The notes under the pieces were generated by a model, which saw only the letters and a list, made by a program, of their open reading frames with translations, ran no database searches and had not been told where the DNA came from. The position numbers and the translations under genes are program-made. Below, piece by piece: positions 1-12,451 of a stretch of DNA of 64,000 nucleotides; the first letter of the stretch is position 1; every line of letters starts with the position of its first letter. The stretch comes from Aquilaria yunnanensis (lineage: Eukaryota > Streptophyta > Magnoliopsida > Malvales > Thymelaeaceae). The stretch covers positions 53,876,501 to 53,940,500 of the forward strand of contig CM077596.1 in the NCBI GenBank assembly GCA_039654915.1, in the 5' to 3' direction.

Positions 1-875
1 CATATGTAGTAGCTCTAGTTCCATGCTAGTAATGCAATCTAACAATCTCATCAAACTAGGCAAATAAAACATCAAACTGCTAGGCAGCACTATTTTCCTA
101 GCTTTACAATAAAGTTGAACATGGTTTTTAATCAATGAATCCATGCCCAAATTCAAATCATACTTCGCAACACTCAACACAAGTAGTTCAGATTCAATAG
201 TAGTGCCCTCTAGTGTTAGCATCCAACATTTAGTAATGGAATCAGACATTAAGTACTGAGTTCTAGTAGTCCTAATGGTTGACAAGTCACTCAAAGGTTC
301 TATGTTCAAACTTAGTTCATAAGTAATAGTGTTAGAAACAATTGACACAGAAGCACCTTCATCAAATAACATTGAAACTAACTTGCCATCTAAGTAAATG
401 TTACCTTTGAGTGCCTGTTGTCTTCTCCCTTTTTGTTCTCTCTGGAACACCCTTTCTTGTGCTCATTGTACTTGTTCAACTTGTGCTCTTCTAGCTAGTC
501 TTGCTTGCAAATTATGCATTACTAGCTTGGGTCTTATTGGTCTTTGAGGTTGTTTAGTTGGGTTGCCTCTATTGGGAGAATCTTTAACCCAATGGTCCTT
601 GGAGCCATAATTAAGGCATGCTCCAGCGACATAGTAGAAAATTTTCTGCACATGAAATCTTCAAAAAGTCTTACACGTTACGCTTTTTTTTCTTTTTTTT
701 TTCTTTCTCAACTTGATTCTGGGTTGAACCATCTCTACTCCTTTTTTAAGCTTCATTCTCCTTATGCACGCTATTGGCTTATCTAGTCCTATTCTTATGC
801 TTTCTTTGTTCAAAATATTGCTTGAAGGCCAATGCCATCTGGACTACTTAATAGTAGTCTTTATCATTAAGCATG
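1..875 (-). pseudogene. Element H zinc-knuckle and aspartic protease remnant
   Basis: Read on the minus strand, a degenerate zinc knuckle lies at about 570-630 (CLNYGSKDHW; the first Cys pair and later positions are damaged). It is followed by a linker and a retroviral-type protease around 360-400, where the active-site motif reads DEGAS instead of DTGAS. A later NLGMDSL segment corresponds to the DIILGMNWL segment of element E's protease, and the lead-in ALKGNIYLDGKLVS closely parallels E's. In-frame stops interrupt the linker, so it is non-functional. The upstream part of the same reading is displaced to 11453 onward by the insertion of A. Confidence 0.7.
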
Positions 876-880
876 CTTAG

Positions 881-1659
881 TGATGGCCTGCGGTGGCTTC
901 ATTGTGTGTCATTGTATGGGTAGGGAAGACTTCTGATGGAGGAGAGCACTTTGGGAGGAGATTCCCCAGTGGAGTGTACCTGAAATACTCCAGAAAATGC
1001 AGGTTAGGAGGTCCCCAGTGTGTATTCCCGGGGAGGAGCCTCCGACGCCCTACTCAGTACTTTCAGATAACTGGATTATGTGCTCTTTTGTGTATTCAAA
1101 GAGAACTTTCTTCATACCTTGCTGGGATGCTTTCTAGATGTTTATAAAGAAGGCGTACAGAAGCCATTCTCCTCTTGTGGTCGTCCCAGATTACGACACG
1201 TGTCCGGTGGGATGTGATCCTTGCTTTTCCGGGAATGAAGGGACACTTATCTCAGCAAAAGTCACTTGGTTGGAAGCCTAGTCATTCCCAGAGTGTCATG
1301 TCGAGGTGTCCCTCTGATGGCGTGCCCCAGTGATAGCGTGTCAGAATGTACTTGGGGGATGACTTTTTAGGGAGGTGTTAGAGGCTCCTTAAATGCTTTG
1401 TTCGTACTCTCCGAGGTTACTCTAACGTCTCAGGGAATATATTCCCCGAGGATGGTTCCTCCGAGGGGTACTTCTATTTCCGAAGAGGGTCTGATCGCTC
1501 TGCCGAGGTTGGTCCTACCACTTCCTAAGGAAGCGAATTCCCTACCTTAGGCCAGGGGGATCGTTCATCCTTCTGACCTCGGCTGGTAGTTTCCCCTTGC
1601 CGAAGTCCGTACTCCGTCAAGTCTGGGAGCTCGGCCAGTGATGGGCACCTCGGCTATCA
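881..1659 (-). repeat. 3' LTR of element A
   Basis: It matches 10669-11447 over the full 779 bp with no obvious indel. Plus-strand ends are TGATGGCC and GGCTATCA. Left flank 876-880 is CTTAG. Because the element runs leftward this is the 3' LTR, and the polypurine tract touches its right edge. Confidence 0.95.
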
Positions 1660-1673
1660 CATGCCCCCTCCTG
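1660..1673 (-). other. Polypurine tract of element A
   Basis: On the minus strand a purine run AGGAGGGGGCATG directly abuts the LTR start TGATAGCC. Elements B and C have the equivalent GGGGGGCATG and GGAGGGGGGCCTG at the same place. It is the expected primer for plus-strand DNA synthesis. Confidence 0.8.
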
Positions 1674-2104
1674 GAGAGCCGAAGCGGGGGCTTCGGCTAT
1701 GTTTTCGAGAAGGTCCCTTTGTCGATCTGACGGCTGAAACTTTTATTGGAAAGTTGCCTTACTTCAGAAGGCATTTCCTCAGAGCTGAGGTACCCTCATC
1801 TAGCTTTCTAGATTTCCTCGGAATGCACGTTACTTTTTTCTTTTTGCTTTTTCTGCCGTGGGTTTGTGAATCATCGCGTCCTTTGGCCAAGCGTGTCAGT
1901 CATGGGTGACCGTGCCTGGGTTTTCGCGATGTCAGAGGGGCGTGCCCTGGTTCCTCGTGCCGTGTGACATGTGGATGCTGTTGGATGGCGAAACAGTTAT
2001 GCTGGTTACGTCAACTGCACCTCTTCGCCTTCAAGGAGTAATAATGAGGCGGTTACATCTTCAAAGGATGATTATGACGACGTTTTACTTATCCTTCTTC
2101 GGTC

Positions 2105-2111
2105 TATATAA
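2105..2111 (+). promoter_or_regulatory. TATA box of the opposite-strand gene in element A
   Basis: TATATAA lies about 230 bp upstream of the ATG at 2339, on the strand opposite to gag-pol and outside the LTR. Equivalent TATA boxes occur in B (43723-43730) and C (26483-26490) at about the same distance. Retention of the position in three diverged elements supports a real internal promoter, though no transcript evidence is available here. Confidence 0.65.
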
Positions 2112-2338
2112 GCACCTTCCGTCCCATTTTGCCTCACTCTTTTGTTTTAGCTCTCGTCTGTTCTAGAGCCTTTTCTTGCCCTTTTCCTTTTTCCGGCGGC
2201 GGTTCTTACGGCAGAGTGACCTCTAGCGATTCCTTGTAGCGGTGTTTCGTAGCAAAGTCTTTGGTGGGTGTTCCTTTTTGTGGTTTGTCATTGTTCCTCT
2301 ATTTCTCCCAAATTCATCTCTTTTTTTATTTTTGAAAA

Positions 2339-4829
2339 ATGTCAAATCCGACTCCATTAAATCCGAGTCCATTGATGACTGTGCACCCTCTTTCTGAAAA
2401 CTTTGTTTCTCTTGAGGCTTACCCCTGTTCCACTAGTTTGGAAAAGATGACAAAATGGGTGGCCAAGTACTACCTCCCTTCTTACATCACACTGAGGTTA
2501 CCTTTGCTGGGATCTTATGCTTACGCAGCTGCTTCTTCGGGGGAGGTTACGGCTTACCGAGCTAAGCTAAAAGCCGGTCTTCGGTATCCCCCTCATCGCA
2601 TGATATGCGAATTCTGCAAATTCCACGGTATTGCTGTGAACCAACTCCCCCCAAATTCTTACTCTTACTTTAATGCTTTCCTCTGCATGTGCGGGGTGTT
2701 CCACATAAACCCCCACTTCCTCTTCTTCATGCAATACTACAAACTCCACCCGGTCCCGAAGGGTGGTTTTTACTACCTCCTTCCCCGAGGGTCCGGGAGT
2801 AAGAAGTTTATGTTTACCTTCGACAATAAGGATAGTTAGCGAGGGTGGCAGAAGAAGTTTTTCTTTTTCCGGGTTCCTGAGTCTTGGAGCCATGTGCCTA
2901 TTAGATGGGCTTCGGGGACTTTAAAGGTCGACGTCGTCGATCCCTGGAAGCTCCTCACTTCAGTATTACTTGCCGATTTTGACAACTTTGACAAACGTAT
3001 TCGGTTAGTAGCGGACTGGGATTTCGGGGCTCCGTCACGTTCACCCTACCCTTTTCCCATTAAGTGGGATCTTATGTCAGAGGAAGTTCTTCGGGAACTG
3101 GGAGTGATAACTGCCCACAAGGGTGACCCCGGCATGCCCGTGCCTGTTCTTCCAGGGAAGAAAGCCTGGATAGTCATGCTCCTTTGGCGTGAAATTTCTT
3201 ATCAGGCTTTTTCCGAGAGTAAGTCATCTTCTAGGGTTTGGTATCTGCTTTCCTTTTGGACTTACATTGATATTTTACCTTTTTGTAGAGATGGGCAATC
3301 AGTCTACCGAGTTTTATAAATCACTCTTCGACAGTCAGGCTGAGCGGTGGGAGCAAGTACGCAGGAAGACTTCTGGTAAGAGGAAGAAGTCGACTGCCGG
3401 CCCTTCTAAGTCCAAGAAGGCCAAGGCTACCACTCATCCTCCCCCCGAGAACGTAGTTGAGGTGGAAGATTAGTCCTCTACTCAACTTTCGACCGCCGTG
3501 AACCCTCCTTCAGACCCTGCCCTCCTCGGGGAGACACTGAGTCCTGCCCCTGCTACCGAGATTCTAGCAGAGTGAAGGTCTGCTCAGGAGTTTGAAGAGG
3601 GCCGAAGGAGGAAAGGAAAGAATGTCCCTGAGCATGTTCGAGAGGTCGGTTCTGAAGAGTGCGTCCCCGAAGTTCCACCAGGTTGGTTCCTTAGCCATTC
3701 CGCTACAAATCTCAGTATTTTTCGTATTTACGATTTTTTGGACGAATGGCTAAGGGATGATGTCTTGATGGAACTTCGGCGTGACCTTGCAGAGAATGCC
3801 CCTACTGCTTCTTAGGTGGAGACTCATGCCCGTCAGAGGGCTCTTCGGGACCGACGGATTCCGCAGGACAAGGTGCCACGGGAGCCCTTTTGGACGTTCA
3901 CGGAGGACATGGATTTGTTCTCTGAGGATAGCCAGCTGATGGCTCCGCAAATGGTGGCGGGGGTGCTGACTAATGCCACCTTTCAGTCCCTTACCACCGA
4001 ATGTCCTAGCGAAGAGATCTTCGCGGCGAGGATGACCGAGCACGCTGCTCAGGTGATCCTTTATTTTCTTGTATCTTAGAAAATTGTTCTTCTAAGCTAT
4101 CACTGCCTTCCGATACTTATTTGGTGCCTCTGTTTTCTGCAGCTTTTGGCATATAACAGGTGTTTTCGCGCCTGGTCAGCGAAACAAATGGAGACCCGCT
4201 CTCGGTCCGAAGATTCTTTGCGCAAGACGAAGGAGTCTCTCGCCCAATATGCCCTAAAATATGGCGAGTTAAACAAAATCGCAAAAGAGGACATTGGGAG
4301 TCTTTGGGCCGAGGTTGTGTCCAGCAGGCAAGAGCTTCTTACCGACTTTTCAGCCAAGGTTGAAGACCTCGGCTCAAAGTGTGTGACTCTTTCTTTAGAG
4401 AATGAGGCCCTTCGGAAGGAGACCGCTCAAGACGGCGAGAATCTTGCAAAGGCACTCGCTTTGAATGCCGATCTCCAGGATGAGATTGCATCGCTGAAGA
4501 AGAAGGAGAAGAAGAGCAGGAAGAAGAAGAAGTTGGAGGAGAAGATTGTCACGCTAAAAGCAAAGCTGGCGGCTCTTAGCACCGAGAAAGCTCGTACCGA
4601 GCAAATGTTGAAGACGTCTTACCAAGACGGCTTCTGCTTGGCTCGTTACCAGGTCCTCGCTCGGCACCCTGGGCTTGACCTCTCTTACTTAGCTGCTTTG
4701 GACTTTCCCAAGGTGCCTAGATCTTCATGGTCTAAAACCGAGTTTCTCAATCTTCCTCCAGCTAGGCCTGTGCCCCCGTTTGAGCCATCCGGAAAGAGTG
4801 CTGAAAAAACGCTAGATACTCCAACTTAG
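2339..4829 (+). pseudogene. Opposite-strand accessory gene of element A (PF04195-like domain plus coiled coil), spliced, decayed
   Basis: The gene is convergent to gag-pol. Exon 1 (2339-3218) encodes a globular domain with EFCKFHGIAVNQLPPNS, FNAFLCMCGVF and PKGGFYYLLPRG segments. This resembles the plant 'putative gypsy type transposon' family (Pfam PF04195, recognised by motif, not by search). A 70-nt intron (3219-3288, GT...TAG) leads to a basic Lys/Arg-rich linker. A second intron at 4053-4142 (GT...GCAG) leads to a Lys/Glu-rich coiled-coil region (about 4150-4620) and a conserved QDGFCLARYQVL tail. Breaks: TGG-to-TAG at 2837-2839 and further in-frame stops near 3473, 3574 and 3814. The intron seen in B and C before the EPFWTFTEDM exon is not evident here. 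Function is unknown; nuclear action is only suggested by the basic linker. Confidence 0.75.
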
Positions 4830-5159
4830 TCATAGGCTTCTTCTTCCTTCTTTGGTATTCTTTGTCTAGAATTTTTTAATGAAGAACTTTTCTCCATTCT
4901 CCGTTCTTTCTCCCGAATATGCCTTATCAGAAGCTGGTATGATTTTAAGTGTGCACTTTTGGCGAACACCTGCACCTTATCTTTCAGAAGGAACCTTTTT
5001 GGACTTCTTTCGTGTTTGGACATGTTTTTAAGCTTAGTAAGGAATTTTGTAAGGAAGAATCATCAAGGCACACTCTTTCGGTAATGAGGGCATATTCGTC
5101 ATGTATTTTACTGATGACTTCGGGGAGGAGTATCTTACAGGCTTTCTTCAAAAAAATGT

Positions 5160-8100
5160 CTAAGTATAGAATTTTTTCAGAGCGTCTGAATGCCAAGTAT
5201 TCTTCAACTCCACTCCCTCAATATTACCCAACTTAAAGACCCCTGGGCGAACTTCGTCAAGGACCAAATAGGGTCCACTCCAATTTGCCCGAAGTACCCC
5301 TTCTGATAGCCTTCGTTGTTCGAACTCGGCCTTTCGGAGAATAAGGTCTCCCTTTTTGATCTCCTTTTTTCCTACATGTAAATTGGTGGTGCGTGCTATC
5401 TGCTGCTGGAAGGCCTTTATCCTTAACTCGGCCATTTCACGGTGTTCTTCGAGGAGGTCCAATTTTGCTCTCAGTCCAAGATTATTTCCTCCTTCATCGA
5501 ACACCTATACTCTTACCGAGGGCTGCATGACTTCAATGGGAATAATGGCCTCAGTCCCGTATACGAGCGAGAAAGGAGTCTCTTTGGTGGCTCTTCGGGG
5601 AGTCGTTCGGTAACTCCATAGCACACTTGGGAGCTCTCTTGGCCATTTCCCTTTTGCCTCTTTTAGCCTTTTCTTCAGGCCATCTTTTATTGTTCTGTTA
5701 GATACCTTGACCTGCCCATTGCTCTGAGGGTGAGCCACTGGGGCAAAATGTATCTTGACGCCAAGGTCCTCCATGAATTCCTGGAATCCCTTGTTCGTGA
5801 ACTGAGTCCCGTTATCGGCCACTATTACCCTCAGAATGCCAAATTGGCATATAATGTTCTTCCATACGAATTTTTGAGCGTCCTTCACCGAGATTGATGC
5901 TAGCGGTTCTGCCTCTATCCACTTAGTGAAATAGTCCACTGCGACGATGCAAAATTTTACTCCGCTGGGGGCGTTTGGGAGGGGTCCGATGAGATCAATG
6001 CCCCATACGGCGGAGGGGCAGGGATAGTCTGTTGCATTTATTCTTTCCGAGGGTAGCTTTTGGATATTGGCGTGCCTTTGGCAGTTGTCACATCTTTGGA
6101 CGAATTGCCTTGCATCCTTCCTTAGGGTAGCCCAAAAGTAACCTTGGCGGAGTATTACTCCTGCGAGGGCGTCTGTTCCTATATGGGAGGCACACACTCC
6201 TTCATGTACTTCTTCAAGTATTACTTTGGCGTCATCCTCGCCTATACATCTTTGTAGAGGGCTTGCGTACCCTTGTCTGTACAGCCCTTCCCCAATGAGG
6301 AAGTACCTTCCTGCACGTTTTCGTATCTTTGCGGCTTCTTTAGGATCCTTGGGAAGTTCCGAAGTTGCTAAATATCTCTTGAGGGAGCTTTGCCATCCCT
6401 CCCCCGAGGTCTTTATGCACATTAACTCCGTGCTGGGGTGTTTTAGTACTTCGGTGGGTTCCTTGGCTTTGGCCAAGGCATCCGCTTGGGTATTATCCCT
6501 TCGGGGCACGTTATTTATGTGCACCGAATCAAAATTCTCAATGAGTTTCTGAATGAGGTCGTAATACTTAGCCAAAATTGGGTCCTTTACCGCGTATTCT
6601 CCCTTCGTCTGTCGGACTATTAACTGTGAATCACTGTGGGCCACAAGGTTCTTCACACCTACTTTTCTGGCCATTTTCAGTCCGGCTATGAGGGCTTCAT
6701 ATTTGGCAATGTTATTGGTAACATTAAAATCGAATTTGACTGCTTTAGAAGCTTCCATGCCTTCGGGACCCTGAAGGACTATTCCAACTCCTTGATGCTC
6801 TGCGCCTGACGCTCCATCGATGAAGAGCTTCCATTCTGGATTAGTCTCTGTTTCACCTCCCGTGAGTGCTTCGGTCTTTTCAATCTCGGGGATCTCGGCA
6901 ATGAAGTCTGCAAGTGCCTGAGCCTTTATTGCCCTTCTAGGCTCGTAAGTAATGTCGTATTCACTGAGCTCGATGCACCATTTTGACAGTCTTCCCGAAT
7001 GCTCTACTTTTTTCATTACATCTCGTAGGGGCAAGTTACTTCGGATAGTGATGGCGTGTCCTTGGAAGTAGGGCCGCAATCTCCTGCCTGCGAGTACTAA
7101 CGCGTAGATAGCTTTTTGGAGTAGCGGGTATCTCATCTCGGTGCCATGTAGGGACTTACTTACGTAATACACTGGCCATTGTTTCCCACCTTCTTTTTTC
7201 ACCAAGACGAAAGTTACCGCCTTTTCAGTGACGGCGAGGTAGAGAATGAGAGGCTTTCCTTCTCGAGGTTGCCGAAGTGTTGGGAGGCGGGTCAAATAGC
7301 TTTTGAGTTCTTCCCAGGCTTTCTGGCATTCTATATTCCATGGATGCTCCCAAATTCCGAAGGTTCCACTGTCCTTGGAGACTTTGGTGAGCACTTTGAA
7401 AAATGGGCGACATCGGTCACCATACCTGGAGATGAATCTACTTAGGGAGGTGATCCTCCTGGTAAGCCTCTGTATGTCTTTGATAGACGTAGGTGTCCGG
7501 AAATTTAGCAGGGCTTTCACTTTCTCAAGGTTAGCGTCTATTCCTCTTTCTGACACCATAAACCTGAGAAATTTTCCTGTTTTTACTCCGAACACACACT
7601 TTTCGGGATTAAGGCGAATGCCGAACTCTCGAAGTCGTTGGAAGGTTTCGGTTAAGTCGGTGATATGATTACTGGGCACTTTGCTCTTGACTATCATATC
7701 GTCGACATACACTTCCATGTTCCTACCGATCTGTGTGTCAAATACCTTGTTCATCAGTCTTTGGTAGGTGGCTCCTGCGTTTTTGAGCCCGAAGGGCATT
7801 TTGACATAGCAGTAAGTACCTATCTCTGTGATGAATGCCATTTTTTCCTTATCCTCGGGGTTCATTCGGATTTGATGATACCCGCTAAAGGCATCGAGGA
7901 AGCTAAGCAGTTCGTACTCGGCAGTTGCGTCTACCAGCTGATCTATGGCCGGTAATGGGTAAGAGTCTTTTGGACAGGCATCGTTTAAGTTTCGGAAGTC
8001 GATGCACATTCGGAGCTTTTCACTACCCTCTTTTGTGGCTATAACCACATTGCTGAGCCATTCGGGGTATTTTACTTCCCTTATTACCCCGGCCTCGATG

Positions 8101-10700
8101 AGGCGATTAACTTCGGCCTTGACGAAGGACTTTTTGTGAGCTGATAGATTCTGTTTTTTCTGCCGAACTGGTCTGACATGTGGTTGCACTCTAAGATTGT
8201 GGTGGATTATGCCGGGGTCAACCCCAGGCATATCCTTCGGCGAATAAGCAAATAGATCCTTGTTCATGCTAAAAAAGGATACGAGCCTCTTTTTTTCCCA
8301 TTCGGCCAGTTTTTTCCCAATTCGGGTGTTTCGGCTGGGGATCAATTCTACATCTTCTATTTCTGTTTTTTCGAGGCTTTCCGTTTCTTCTTCCGTTGCC
8401 TTCTCATCCATTGAGACCATTTTTCCTTCTGCCGACGTCTGTACCTGGATCTTGGCTGGGCTTTGCCTGGCCCTTGTGAAGACTTTTCTAACCTCGGCCT
8501 GGTCTATAAAGATTTCGGCATCTCCGTCTTCAGTGGCGAAGGTGACTGTCAGGTATCTTACATCTGGTCGAATGTGAAAATTGCCCTGAGTTTGCCTTCC
8601 CAGAATGGCGTTATATGCTGACGGTACATCAATGACTATAAATCTTGTCCTGCCGGAGGCAATTAACTCTTCTTTGCTCTTGGGTGAGACCCCTTTCAGC
8701 ATCACGGGCAAGTCGATGTACCCGAGGACTGGAAGTTCAGATGGTCCGATGCCAAAGGTGGGGGAACTGACTGGGCTAAGATCACTTTTGGAAATGTCTA
8801 ATTTCCCCAGCAGATGAGAAAAAAAGACGTCTGTGTTTGAGCCGTCGTCGAGGAGCACTTTTTTGACATCCCAGTTTCCTATCCTTGCCATGACAAGGAA
8901 GGGATCATCGTGAGGGAACTTTACTACAGACCCATCCCTACGGGTGAGCCTTCGTGGGGAGTTCCTGTACTCCATGATGGAGACTTCTCTCATTTTTCTT
9001 TTTCTTTCGGCCGAGGGTATCCCAGTGGTAATGGTTTGGATAACCCCTGCCGAGGGTGGGAGACTTTTTCGGGGACTCCGGTCCCGCCGTCTATCAGAGT
9101 CATACTCTTCATCGTCTGGTCTCCTCTGCTCTTCCTTTCTCCCATTTGGAGAAGGCATCCGTAGGTATCGTCAGAGTTGACCCTGTTTGATCAGGGACTC
9201 GATGTACTTCTTTAACTGGAAACAGGCTTCAGTGTCATGGCCATGATCCCGTTGAAACTAACAAAATTTTTTCATATTCCTTTTATTCTCCGGGGCCATG
9301 GCCTTTGGCCTTGGGATTGTGGTCCCTTGCCTTTCTAGTGCCATCAGAATACTGGCTCTTGTGGTGTTCAGAGGGGTGAATGCTATGGTCCTCTTTCCTC
9401 TTTGCCTTTGAGACCGCTCTATCTCGTTTTGGTGGCGCGACTGATGGCTAGGCCCTTCGGTGCGAGGGTGTTCGCCTTTAGTCCCTCCCATTCTGAGTTC
9501 TTCAGGCGTCATGTGTTGTTCGGCCCTTCTGTAAAACTCCCCAAGAGTTTCTAGGGGATCCTTGGAGAACTCGTAGAACAGCTGGGAGTCTCTTCGCAGT
9601 CCCCTGACCATTGCGAGGATACGAATTTCTGGCCGAAAGTCTGGTACGCTCAGTGCTTCTCGATTGAATCTTTCCACATAATCGCGGATGGTCTCCCCTC
9701 CTCTCTGGGCTATGTTAAACATTTGCACTGGCATTTTGGCAGTTGGCCTACTACCAATAAATTGTTGGGTGAAGGCAGTAGATTGCTCTTGAAAGCTTAT
9801 CAAACTTCCCTCGGGCAAAGAGCTATACCACGCTGTTGCTGGTCCTGAGAGTGTTACCTCAAAGCATTTACAGAGTGTGGCATCGTCCGCGCTGTGCAGC
9901 ACCATACTTCGCTTATATTTTGTCAGGTGTGCCTGGGGGTCACGTCGCCCGTCATACGTTTCTAGGCATGGTACCCTGAAATCACTGGGCATAGGCGCTT
10001 CTACTACCCCGCGTACGAAAGGCGACTCCTCTCCGGTGTAGGAGTCGGACAACCGGGACCAGACTAGTTTTCGGGAGATCTGTTTCTCAACCTTTTCCAG
10101 CCTTCCCAGGATCCTTTCCATAAGGGCGGCAGTGCTGGTTCCTTCCTGCCGTTGTGTGTTTGCTGGTAATGGCGAATTTTTTCTTCACCTTAGGGAACGA
10201 CTCCGGCGAGGGGGAGAGGGGGACCTTTGGTAAGGGGATGCGCTCCATTGACAGGAGGCCCTGGTCTCTTTTGGGGCTCCCCCTCTGGCGGGGCACGCCT
10301 CAACGGGTTCACCATCTGTTGAATATGCAACAAGGGAGTCTCCACTCCCTGAACTTCGGTGAGTAGATCGCGAGCTCCTTTCCTGATGAATGGTCAGGGG
10401 TGAGGCTCTTTGAGTGGGTTGAGGTTGGGGTAACCTCTGATCAAGCTGCTGAGTGATTTCGGCAATGATAGAACGCTGGAAATCCCGTAGGAAGCTCATC
10501 GTTACCGTTACAGGACGATCGTCCTCCATCAAAGAAGTTTCTGCCACAGGCAGAGTGGTCGCCTGTTGAGTCTCAAGTGCGAGGGGTGATCTTGAGATCC
10601 CTTTGTCCTTCGAGCGCCGAGTTTCCACGACGGCGACATGGGATAGAGTTCCCACAGACGGCGCCAATTGATGGCCTGAGGCGGCTTCATCGTGTGTCAT
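5160..10700 (-). pseudogene. Gag-pol polyprotein of element A (Tat type, dual RNase H), four in-frame stops
   Basis: One frame of about 1847 codons runs from an ATG inside the 5' LTR (10698-10700) to 5160. Stops fall at about 10185, 9255, 9177 and 5502. Where B or C give the ancestral codon, two are CAG-to-TAG and one or two Arg-to-TGA. Gag carries the capsid-like YDGRRDPQAHLTKYKRS region. Counting from Met at 9158: protease DDG 104-106, RT with YVDD 484-487, RNase H about 600-750, archaeal-like RNase H about 776-900 with D780, D843 and D893, integrase with H985/H992/C1023/C1026 and D1055/D1115. Two catalytic Glu are lost: AKY for AEY at 819 in the second RNase H, and QVK for QVE at 1151 in the integrase. 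After the last stop a GPY-type C-terminal module (WSGPYLVL) follows. It is therefore dead by more than one route. Confidence 0.9.
10649..10666 (-). other. Primer binding site of element A
   Basis: Two bases inside the 5' LTR the minus strand reads TGGCGCCGTCTGTGGGAA, as expected for the complement of a tRNA 3' end. Element C has CGGCGCCGTCTGTGGGAA at the same place. Which tRNA is used cannot be decided from this window (tRNA-Arg has been proposed for some Tat-group elements). The same bases are translated as part of Gag (L-A-P-S-V-G). Confidence 0.8.
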
Positions 10701-11447
10701 TGTACGGGTAGGGAAGACTTCTGATGGAGGAGAGCACTTTGGGATGAGATTCCCCAGTGGAGGGTACCTGAAATACTCCAGAAAACACAAGTCAGGAGGT
10801 CCCCGGTGTGTATTCCCGGGGAGGAGCCTCCGACGCCCTACTCAGTACTTTCAGATAACCGGATTATGTGCTCTTTTGTGTATTCAAAGAGAACTTTCTT
10901 CGTACCTTGCTGGGATGCTTTCTGGATGTTTATAAAGAAGGTGTACAGAAGCCATTCTCCTCTTGTGGTCATCCCAGATTACGACATGTGTCCGGTGGGA
11001 TGCGATCCCTACTTTTCCGGGAATGAAGGGACACTTATCTCAGCAAAAGTCATCTGGTTGGAAGCCTAGTCATTCCGAGAGTGTCGTGTCAAGGTGTCCC
11101 TCTGATGGCGTGCCCCAGTGATAGTGTGTCAGAATGTACTTGGGGGACGACTTTTTAGGGAGGTGTCAGAGGCTCCTTAAATGCTTTGTTCGTACTCTCC
11201 GAGGTTACTCTAACGTCTTGGGGAATATATTCCCCGAGGATGGTTCCTCCGAGGGGTACTTCTGTTTCCGAAGAAGGTCTGATCACTCTGCCGAGGTTGG
11301 TCCTACCACTTCCTAAGGAAGCGAATTCCCTACCTTAGGCCAGGGGGATCGTTCATCCTTCTAACCTCGACTGGCAGTTTCCCCCTGCCGAAGTCTGTAC
11401 TCTGTCAAGTCTGGGAGCTCGGCCAGTGATGGGCACCTCGGCTATCA
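10669..11447 (-). repeat. 5' LTR of element A, with promoter
   Basis: 779 bp, partner of 881-1659. On the minus strand it begins TGATAGCCGAGG and ends GGCCATCA. A TATA-like TATAAA (10929-10934) lies about 100 bp before the conserved leader hairpin, and the gag ATG (10698-10700) lies 30 bp before the LTR end. Right flank 11448-11452 is CTTAG. Confidence 0.95.
10795..10831 (-). promoter_or_regulatory. Conserved bulged hairpin in LTR leader of element A
   Basis: On the minus strand: GGAGG, 4-nt bulge CTCC, TCCCCGG, 9-nt loop GAATACACA, CCGGGGA, CCTCC. This is a 12-bp stem with one asymmetric bulge. The same stem, bulge size and loop length occur in B and C with different loop bases. It lies 95 nt upstream of the gag ATG. 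The 3' LTR copy at 881-1659 has one stem mismatch (CCCCAG). Confidence 0.7.
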
Positions 11448-11452
11448 CTTAG

Positions 11453-12340
11453 AATTTGTCTTCATTTTTGTCTAAGGCTTCTTAGAAACCTTTTGGCCTT
11501 AAGCACTTCTTATTCTTCATATTGTGGGGCATATCTAACTAGTGCATTGAATTTTTGTTCATATTCAAGCACTGTCATCCTACCTTGAGTAAACAAATCA
11601 AACTCCAGTTGCTTTTGGTCCCTAATGGCCTCACTTATATATTAATTCTGAAACAATTCAAGTAAATTAGCCCACTTCATGGCATTTGGCTATGCACTAG
11701 CCTTTTCTTGTTTCTGGCCTCACATGCTCTTTCTATAGACCTTCACCAAATCTCAATAGCAACTTCCATGTTGTAAGTAGCCACTACTACTTTTTGTGTA
11801 GAGGCCATTCTTATCCTCTTGAAATCTTTCTCCAATTGGTAAAGATAATTCTTATCTTTCTCATGGTCTCTAGAGGCATCAAACATTGGTGGTCTTAAGG
11901 TTTGAAACTTCTCAAACATTACTGTATCATCTACTTCTTCTTTATACTCTCTTCTTCCATGTCCTCTTCTGTGAGGTGCTTTTTCCCTTTGCTCTACTGA
12001 GCTTTCTCCTTCTAATATCACCACTTGGGTATTATCCCAAGGTGATTAGATTCCTTGCTTAGTGTATTTTTTAGACACTTATCTCATTCTAGACCTCATT
12101 CCTCTTCCCATAGGATGTCCTCTTTTTTCTTTCTTATCCACTACATCTTCCATGCTCGGTGCTTTGGCTTGATCAATGGTTGTAAGATGTGTAACCACAT
12201 TTTGTAGGGTGGCTTGCAAATCATGCACCATTTGTTCTAGCCTTTGCTATGAACCCTAGCCTTGTCCAACTTCAAAGTTCTGAGCCCTTGTGCCTGCTTG
12301 GCTATGTGAATCGCTTCCTCTCCTTATGTTGGCCATGTCT
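11453..12340 (-). pseudogene. Gag remnant of element H
   Basis: Minus-strand reading begins near 12340 (M-A-N-I-R-R-G...). The best block is 11743-12024, with FQTLRPPMFDAS, YLYQLEKDFKRIRM and a final W, the usual layout of plant gypsy Gag (retrotransposon gag family). In-frame stops occur on both sides. The reading is cut by A at 11452 and resumes at 880, using the CTTAG duplication. Confidence 0.7.
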
Positions 12341-12451
12341 ATTCAATGTAATTATGAATATGAAATTTTTCTGTCCAATTCTATCAATGTAATACTATAG
12401 GTAATTTCATACAATGTTTGTAGGCTTTATAATGCCCATGCTGAACCTATT

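Larger units (their letters stand above)
881..11447 (-). mobile_element. Element A: Tat-lineage Ty3/gypsy retrotransposon, complete but non-coding
   Basis: Two 779-bp LTRs (881-1659 and 10669-11447) bound the unit, ending TG...CA and flanked by the 5-bp duplication CTTAG (876-880 and 11448-11452). On the minus strand the order is LTR, primer site, gag-pol, convergent opposite-strand gene, polypurine tract, LTR. The second RNase H after the first assigns it to the Tat/Ogre/Retand group. The LTRs differ at about 40 positions by eye, mostly transitions. It carries four in-frame stops and two catalytic Glu-to-Lys changes. It is inserted in the gag of element H. Confidence 0.95.

Noticed and set aside
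2567..2893. Minus-strand ORF of 108 codons opposite the accessory gene of A
   Set aside because: Shadow of the conserved plus-strand domain; B and C conserve only that strand's protein.
5505..9158. Treating the 1217-codon ORF of A as a functional polyprotein
   Set aside because: It lacks the Gag part in uninterrupted frame, stops before the integrase C-terminus and has two catalytic Glu-to-Lys changes.
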